Positions 59,396-64,000 of a DNA stretch of 64,000 nt are shown in pieces. Both the position numbers and the translations under genes were made by a program. The notes beneath the pieces were generated by a model. It did not search any database. It was not told where the DNA came from and saw only the letters and a program-made list of their open reading frames with translations. This DNA is from Sarcophilus harrisii (Eukaryota; Chordata; Mammalia; Dasyuromorphia; Dasyuridae), in the NCBI RefSeq assembly GCF_902635505.1, contig NC_045427.1, positions 597,077,665 to 597,141,664 of the forward strand. Direction: 5' to 3'. Numbering within the stretch: position 1 is the stretch's first letter; each line of letters begins with the position of its first letter.

Positions 59396-60249
59396 ATTTT
59401 ACAATAATTCAATTTATATATATATATAATATAAATATAATAATTTAAAATATTTTTAATTATTTAAGCTAGTTTTATATTTTAAAAGGACATATATATG
59501 GGGAGGAGTGAGAGAGACAGATAGAAGGAGGAGGGAGGAAAGAAGGAAGGGACAAAGGGAGAGCCTGAGACTTTCCCAAATAGTTATGTCTTAGTTCTTA
59601 ACTGATCCATTGGAAACACTTTGAAAAGCCTTGATTCCCTGATTTAAGGGACTAAGTCCCAGACATGGAACCAAAGGACCAGGAGAAACTCAATACTATT
59701 GCACACTCTAGAATTGAAACCCTGAATTAAAAAGGAGATAAGACAAGATTAAAATGTCTTAAAAGAGTCCAAGTTTCTTAGTGGTGGGATAGAAATTGTA
59801 GATGTGCTTGTTAAAATACAATCAGGAATCTTTGGGAATTCAATGAAAACAGGGTTTGCTCAATGCATTCCATGGCTATGTAAAGGTATTTGGCTTAATG
59901 ACCTCTACAGGAAGCAATGGGTAAAATGATGGTAATGGGTAAAATTGGGTACAAATTGGTTACAAAACGGGTAAAAATGACTATTGTCTGGACCATAAAC
60001 CCAATATAGTTGGATAGTTAATCCACTGGATCACATCACTATATAATTTGGCACAAGTAGCGCAGTCGGCCTGGATTGCATTTGGGAATTTAGCAAAAGT
60101 ACGTCTTTTCAGCCTTGTGGATGCCAATATTGCAACATCACAATTCTGAAAAATCCAAGCTGTGGCTTACATGGGGATAAAGGAAGAGGCACTATTCATT
60201 CAAACAGAAGACAGCATATGTCCAGGGCTGAATTATTCAACTGATGGGA
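59396..60249. other. AT-rich intergenic, unassigned
   Basis: Opens with TATATA-rich simple sequence (59415-59480) and a GAGA/GGAGG patch (59505-59560). Local near-repeats of GGGTAAAATGG/GGTTACAAAACGGG words occur at 59918-59970. Otherwise nothing recognised. Confidence 0.4.
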
Positions 60250-60475
60250 ACAGAGATAGGACCTGGAAGTGGGATATCATCATTCCACAGAACTTCTGAT
60301 GGAGGAAACTCCCCAGGCAAAGATAGGTCAGTCCCATCGCTGCACATAGTAGTCTTAGAGACCTGCCTCTGGTAATGACTTTCCTTGGGTCACATGGACA
60401 ATATGTGCCAGAGGGAGCACCTGAATCCGATCCACCACAGCTGCTCTCTGTCAGTCACACCTTCTCTCTAGCCAC
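60250..60475 (-). repeat. SINE-like repeat family D, copy 8
   Basis: 'ggatatcatcattccacaga', 'acttctgatggaggaaactc', 'agtagtcttagagacctgcc', 'ccttgggtcacatggacaat' and 'atgtgccagagggagcacct' are a good match to the order. Confidence 0.6.
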
Positions 60476-60488
60476 TTGCTGCTATTGA

Positions 60489-60708
60489 TTTAGTGATTTC
60501 CTATCCAGTCTGACTTTTTGAGGGGTTTCTTGGCAAAGATATTAGGATGTTTTACATTTCTTTTTCCAGCTCATTTTACAGATGAAGAAACTGAGGCAGA
60601 GTTCAGTGGCTCTCCCAGGGTCCCACAGCTGTTGTCTAAATCATATTTGAACTCATGGCTTCCCAAGTCCAAGCCCAGCACACTATCCATTGCACCACGT
60701 ATGTCCCT
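60489..60708 (-). repeat. Marsupial CORE-SINE, antisense
   Basis: 'tttcttggcaaagatattag', 'ttccagctcattttacagat', 'gaagaaactgaggcagagtt' and 'cactatccattgcaccacgt' are the inverted order with tRNA-like head at the right. An AT-rich patch (60720-60800) follows; 60801-61339 is unassigned. Confidence 0.85.
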
Positions 60709-61339
60709 CTACCCACTTTATCATATAATATATGTGTATATACATGGGTATATATTCATATACACCTACATAATTATATATGTGTTTATATATACATATC
60801 AGAATTCCATTTGCACAGACATCATCATTGCACAAATGATTCCTATGATACTTTTTAATTCTAAGATTCTACAATTCTATGGTTTGAATTTTATAAATTT
60901 ATTTTCTCATTTAGAGGAATTTAGTTTTGAGGAATCACTTTTCTATCACCCTTATTGTTCTTTATGAGAAAAGATTTTTTTTGTACAAGCTCTTACCTTT
61001 ATGGAAAGCTCTGGCTTTAATTTCCTGGAAACCTAGGAAGCACGAAAGCTCTTCATCATACCAGACAAAGGGCTCTTCATTCTTACTGATCTTCCTCATG
61101 GGGTGGAAATACAGCTGGCTCTTTTCCAACTTAGCTTCCAGGTTCTGCTCCTTGCTACTTCAAGCTGCCTGAACAAGCCTCATCCATATCAATCCGGGGG
61201 ACTGATAATGGAGTTAACATCCACCTAGTGGACATAAATACACAAGAAAATCTTTTGAAGACACTCAGGAAACACTGCAACCTTTCCCAAATCAGCATAA
61301 TACAACACAAATTGATCTTCCTTAAATACAGTTCTATTT

Positions 61340-61515
61340 GGAGATAAGTAGATGATACAGTGAACAGAGTGGAATTCTAATACTTCAGACATGTTCTAAC
61401 TGACTGAGGAAGTCATTTACCTTTGCCTCGGTTTCCTCAAATATAAAATGGGGTAATTTGTTGATGATACTTAGCACAATTTTTAGCACATAATTTGTGT
61501 TTAATAAATGCTTAT
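61340..61515 (+). repeat. MIR/THER-type SINE, decayed
   Basis: 'agatgatacagtgaacagag', 'cctttgcctcggtttcctca', 'aatataaaatggggtaattt' and 'cttagcacaatttttagcac'. Confidence 0.65.
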
Positions 61516-61539
61516 TCCCTTCCTTCTTCTCATGTTACT

Positions 61540-62065
61540 CCCTATTCATTAAATTTCAATGGCTCCCTCTTATCCCCACTATCAAATATAAAATCATCTA
61601 TTTGGCATCCAAAGCCTTTTTTTTTTTATAACCATGACCCTTTTTAACTTCCTAGGCTTCTTACACCTTACTCATTTTCACATGCTCTGAGGGAAGAGTA
61701 CATTGCACAAAACTCACTATATCCCATCAATGGACATTTTTCACTGGCCTCCATCTCCCGTTCCTTGAACTTCCTCCTTCCTCATGTCTATCTTTTAACT
61801 TTCCCAGATTGATTTAAGTTCCAGCTAAAACCCCACCTTCTACAAAAAGCCATTCCCAAGTGTTATTAACTCTGGAGTCTTCCTCCTGTTGATTATATCT
61901 GTTATCCTGCACGTGCTCTGTTTGATTGTAATTGTTTACTGTTGTCTCTCTCCTATTAGATTAAAATCTAAGTGAAAGCAGAGACTATTCACCTTTCTTT
62001 GAATACTCAATGCTTAGTAAAATGTCCAGCATATAGTAGATGCTTAATAAGTGCTTATTGATTGG
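61540..62065 (+). repeat. L2 LINE, 3' coding end and 3' UTR
   Basis: 'aatttcaatggctccctctt', 'tctatttggcatccaaagcc', 'tccagctaaaaccccacctt', 'ctacaaaaagccattcccaa' and 'atgcttaataagtgcttatt' give an unusually long, in-order L2 3' end. Confidence 0.85.
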
Positions 62066-62195
62066 CAACACAATACTACACTTCCAAGCATTCAACTCTA
62101 CAGCAGAGTGCAATTCCTTTGGGCTAGTCACATTGTTCAAATGTCAAATGTACTCTTGCCAAAAAGATTATTTTATGAGGAATTCACGCATGGCA

Positions 62196-62560
62196 AATGC
62201 TCCATGTGGTAGTCAGAAAAAGTAATACGAGGACACTCTTAAGGTCTTTCTTAAGAATTTTAAAACTGATTACATGGCATGGGAGACACTGCCATGGGAC
62301 CACCCTGCTTGGAGAGCTCTCCAGAGACAAATCTGGACTCTATGAGCAAAGCAGAACTGAAGTAATTCAGAAGAAATGCAACATATGCAATTAGAGAATC
62401 CATCCTAATGTTCTTTGGGACTATTTGTGCCCAATCTGTGGCAGAGCATTCCGAGCTCATATTGTTCTGTCAGTCAGTCAGACACACTGAAACTTGACTC
62501 AAATAAAATAATGTTATTTTGATCCTCTTCAAGAATGAATAACAACAACCAGCACAGCAC
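62196..62560 (+). repeat. Non-LTR retrotransposon tail encoding a zinc-finger-like C-terminus
   Basis: A decayed segment whose last coding stretch (62428-62490) reads CPICGRAFRAHIVLSVSQTH then TGA. Upstream words (WHGRHCHGT, GELSRDKSGLYEQSRTE) resemble the W...A..R..WR...RxGA..YE..R region before C-terminal C2H2 fingers of some RTE-like or related LINEs. It ends in ATAATGTTATTTTGATCCTC and a (AACAACAACC) tail. The family cannot be named from memory. Confidence 0.5.
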
Positions 62561-63289
62561 AAAATAGCATAACAATATGATTTTCACAAAGTAAAGTTGC
62601 TTTGTTCTGTTGTTGTTGTCGTTGTTGCAAGAGTGTTCATATAGTTAGAAACCAGAAGAACTGGACTGTGAGTCAACCAAAGATTATATACTTAGAGATG
62701 AAAACAAAAGACTTGTCTAACCCTGGAGTCCTGGTCTGAAGCTGGAGCCCCTATTGCCGTTGAATCCTTCTCTATGCCTTCTAATCCAGATGCCTTTTCT
62801 CATCACCTTCCCCACCCCACATCCCGCTATTAGACACCAGACACCTAAAGCCATGGCTTAGCTTTTGGCACCCCAGATTGTCCCATATTTTGAGACTATA
62901 TCTCAAGCAAGTTGTTCATTTTCCCCTTTTCCTCAAGTACAAAATGCTTTTCTCTGTGTGTTTATATGTGCCGGTAAAGTTTTAATTTTCTGCTCTGAAT
63001 CTCAAGCAATGTGGCCAATTAGATCATGTGGTTAGAGTATTTCTGTTAATGAGACTCACATCTTAGATTAAATCCCTGGATGTCAGTTAACTGAGCTCTG
63101 TAGGTCTGTTCCATGACTACAAACTTCCCTTTTAAGCCCTGTTGGCTATTAGTCACAAAAACTCCATGAGGCAATGTGTATGGACTAATGTAAATCCATT
63201 CCTGAGACTGTAAAAAACAACTCCAAAGTCAAACCCTACTAATGAGAGATGGAGCAGTAGGATCCTCTCCCTAAGAGAGAGACAGTGTA
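62561..63289. other. No recognised feature
   Basis: Contains a short (TTG)n at 62609-62630 and otherwise no repeat or gene that I can identify. Confidence 0.4.
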
Positions 63290-63605
63290 GTACAGTGAAT
63301 AGGCCCTGAACTTGGAATCAAGAAAACCTGATTCACATCCTTCCTCAGACCTTTACTATCTGTGTTGACTCTGAGTGTGTCATTAAAATCCCTTGAGCTT
63401 CAATCAGTAAAATAAAAGGTTTAAACTAGACTCCAATGTATTTTAGAGCAATAAGTTATTGATTCTATGAAAAGTACACATACCTACCATACCCCAAAAG
63501 GCAGCAGCAAATAATGGCTGGAGAATCAGGAAAACATAAGTTTGAGATCCATTTCTGACACATAATGACTATGGGACCCTGGGCAAGTCAACAAAAGCTC
63601 AGTTC
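63290..63605 (+). repeat. Two decayed MIR-type SINEs
   Basis: 63290-63450 has 'agtgaataggccctgaactt', 'ggaatcaagaaaacctgatt' and 'aatcagtaaaataaaaggtt'. 63515-63600 has 'ggctggagaatcaggaaaac' and 'ctatgggaccctgggcaagt'. Confidence 0.65.
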
Positions 63606-63762
63606 TTCAGGAAACCTTTAAGACTCTAAGTTTCAGAGCACATGATGTTTAAGACTATAAGTTTACTGTTCTAAAGAATAATAGGAGTTCCCTCATAAAA
63701 TTCCTTTCAGCAATGAAATAATAGCCAATTTTTAATAAATATCCTTGATTAAGAACAGTGCT

Positions 63763-63905
63763 GGGTAGCTCAGAGGGTAGAGCACCAACCTGAAGTCAGA
63801 AGGACCTGAGTCTAAATCTAGTCTCAGACACTTAACATTTCCTAGCTGTGTGATGCAGGGCAAGTCACTTAACCCCAACTGCCTCAGCAAATAAATAAAT
63901 AAGAA
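63763..63905 (+). repeat. tRNA-derived marsupial SINE (WSINE1/SINE1 type)
   Basis: 'gctgggtagctcagagggta', 'gaagtcagaaggacctgagt', 'gctgtgtgatgcagggcaag', 'tcacttaaccccaactgcct' and an (AAAT)n tail. TATCCTTGAT on the left and TGTCCTTGAT on the right look like the target duplication. Confidence 0.88.
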
Positions 63906-64000
63906 TAAATAAATGTCCTTGATGCTATGGATCAGAAATAGCCGTTGGCGTAAGGAAAAGCAAGCTAACATTGATGCAAGCCTTGTTCACAAACCTAGAG

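Noticed and set aside
63763-63835. tRNA-like sequence with A- and B-box words (also at 3646, 24750 and 38033)
   Set aside because: These are heads of tRNA-derived SINEs followed by SINE bodies and A-rich tails; they do not form a complete tRNA gene.
1-64000. Retroviral, LTR or Polinton elements
   Set aside because: I looked for paired long terminal repeats, primer sites and protease/polymerase/capsid/envelope wording and recognised none. The reverse-transcriptase traces belong to non-LTR LINEs.

Overview
The window is vertebrate nuclear DNA, almost certainly marsupial. It is AT-rich, CpG-poor and intron-rich. It is packed with tRNA-derived SINEs of marsupial type (heads like GGGCAACTAGGTGGTGCGG), CORE-SINE/MIR relatives, marsupial-style L1 3' ends, and well-preserved old L2 and L3/CR1 copies. 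The SINE heads look slightly more like the Australian-marsupial form, but the species cannot be fixed from sequence alone.

Two host genes are certain. RBP3 (interphotoreceptor retinoid-binding protein, IRBP) lies on the + strand. It has one giant first exon (10795-13842) and three small exons (20351-20541, 25340-25482, 32318-32646). All junctions are GT-AG, and the spliced frame is open for 1236 codons. ZNF488, a two-zinc-finger relative of PRDM8, lies on the - strand with its main coding exon at 49068-50135. The genes converge tail to tail, as I recall for the human 10q11 order. They do not act in one pathway: RBP3 is secreted into the photoreceptor matrix, whereas ZNF488 is a nuclear regulator known from oligodendrocyte work.

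Layout: 1-9860 is dense L1, SINE and L3 debris. 9861-10794 is a repeat-poor RBP3 upstream region and promoter. 10795-32646 is RBP3, whose introns (about 6.5, 4.8 and 6.8 kb) are swollen by SINEs, L3/CR1, L1 and a long GAA/purine tract. 32647-49067 is intergenic, with old repeats, a GATA-rich minisatellite and the ZNF488 3' UTR. 49068-50233 is the ZNF488 exon. 50234-64000 is its 5' side, holding repeats, a long GGAA tract, a hAT element inside an L2, and a repeat-poor block with a perfect CRE at 59307.

I found no convincing new gene system. The best leads are: a relic zinc finger with an in-frame stop just upstream of the ZNF488 start; a sharp CpG-rich island confined to the second RBP3 repeat module; eight same-orientation copies of one SINE-like family, five of them in RBP3 intron 1; a roughly 600-bp ancient repeat family seen many times that I could not name; and a LINE tail encoding a C2H2-like finger. 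I recognised no retroviral or LTR element, CRISPR array, or tRNA/rRNA gene.
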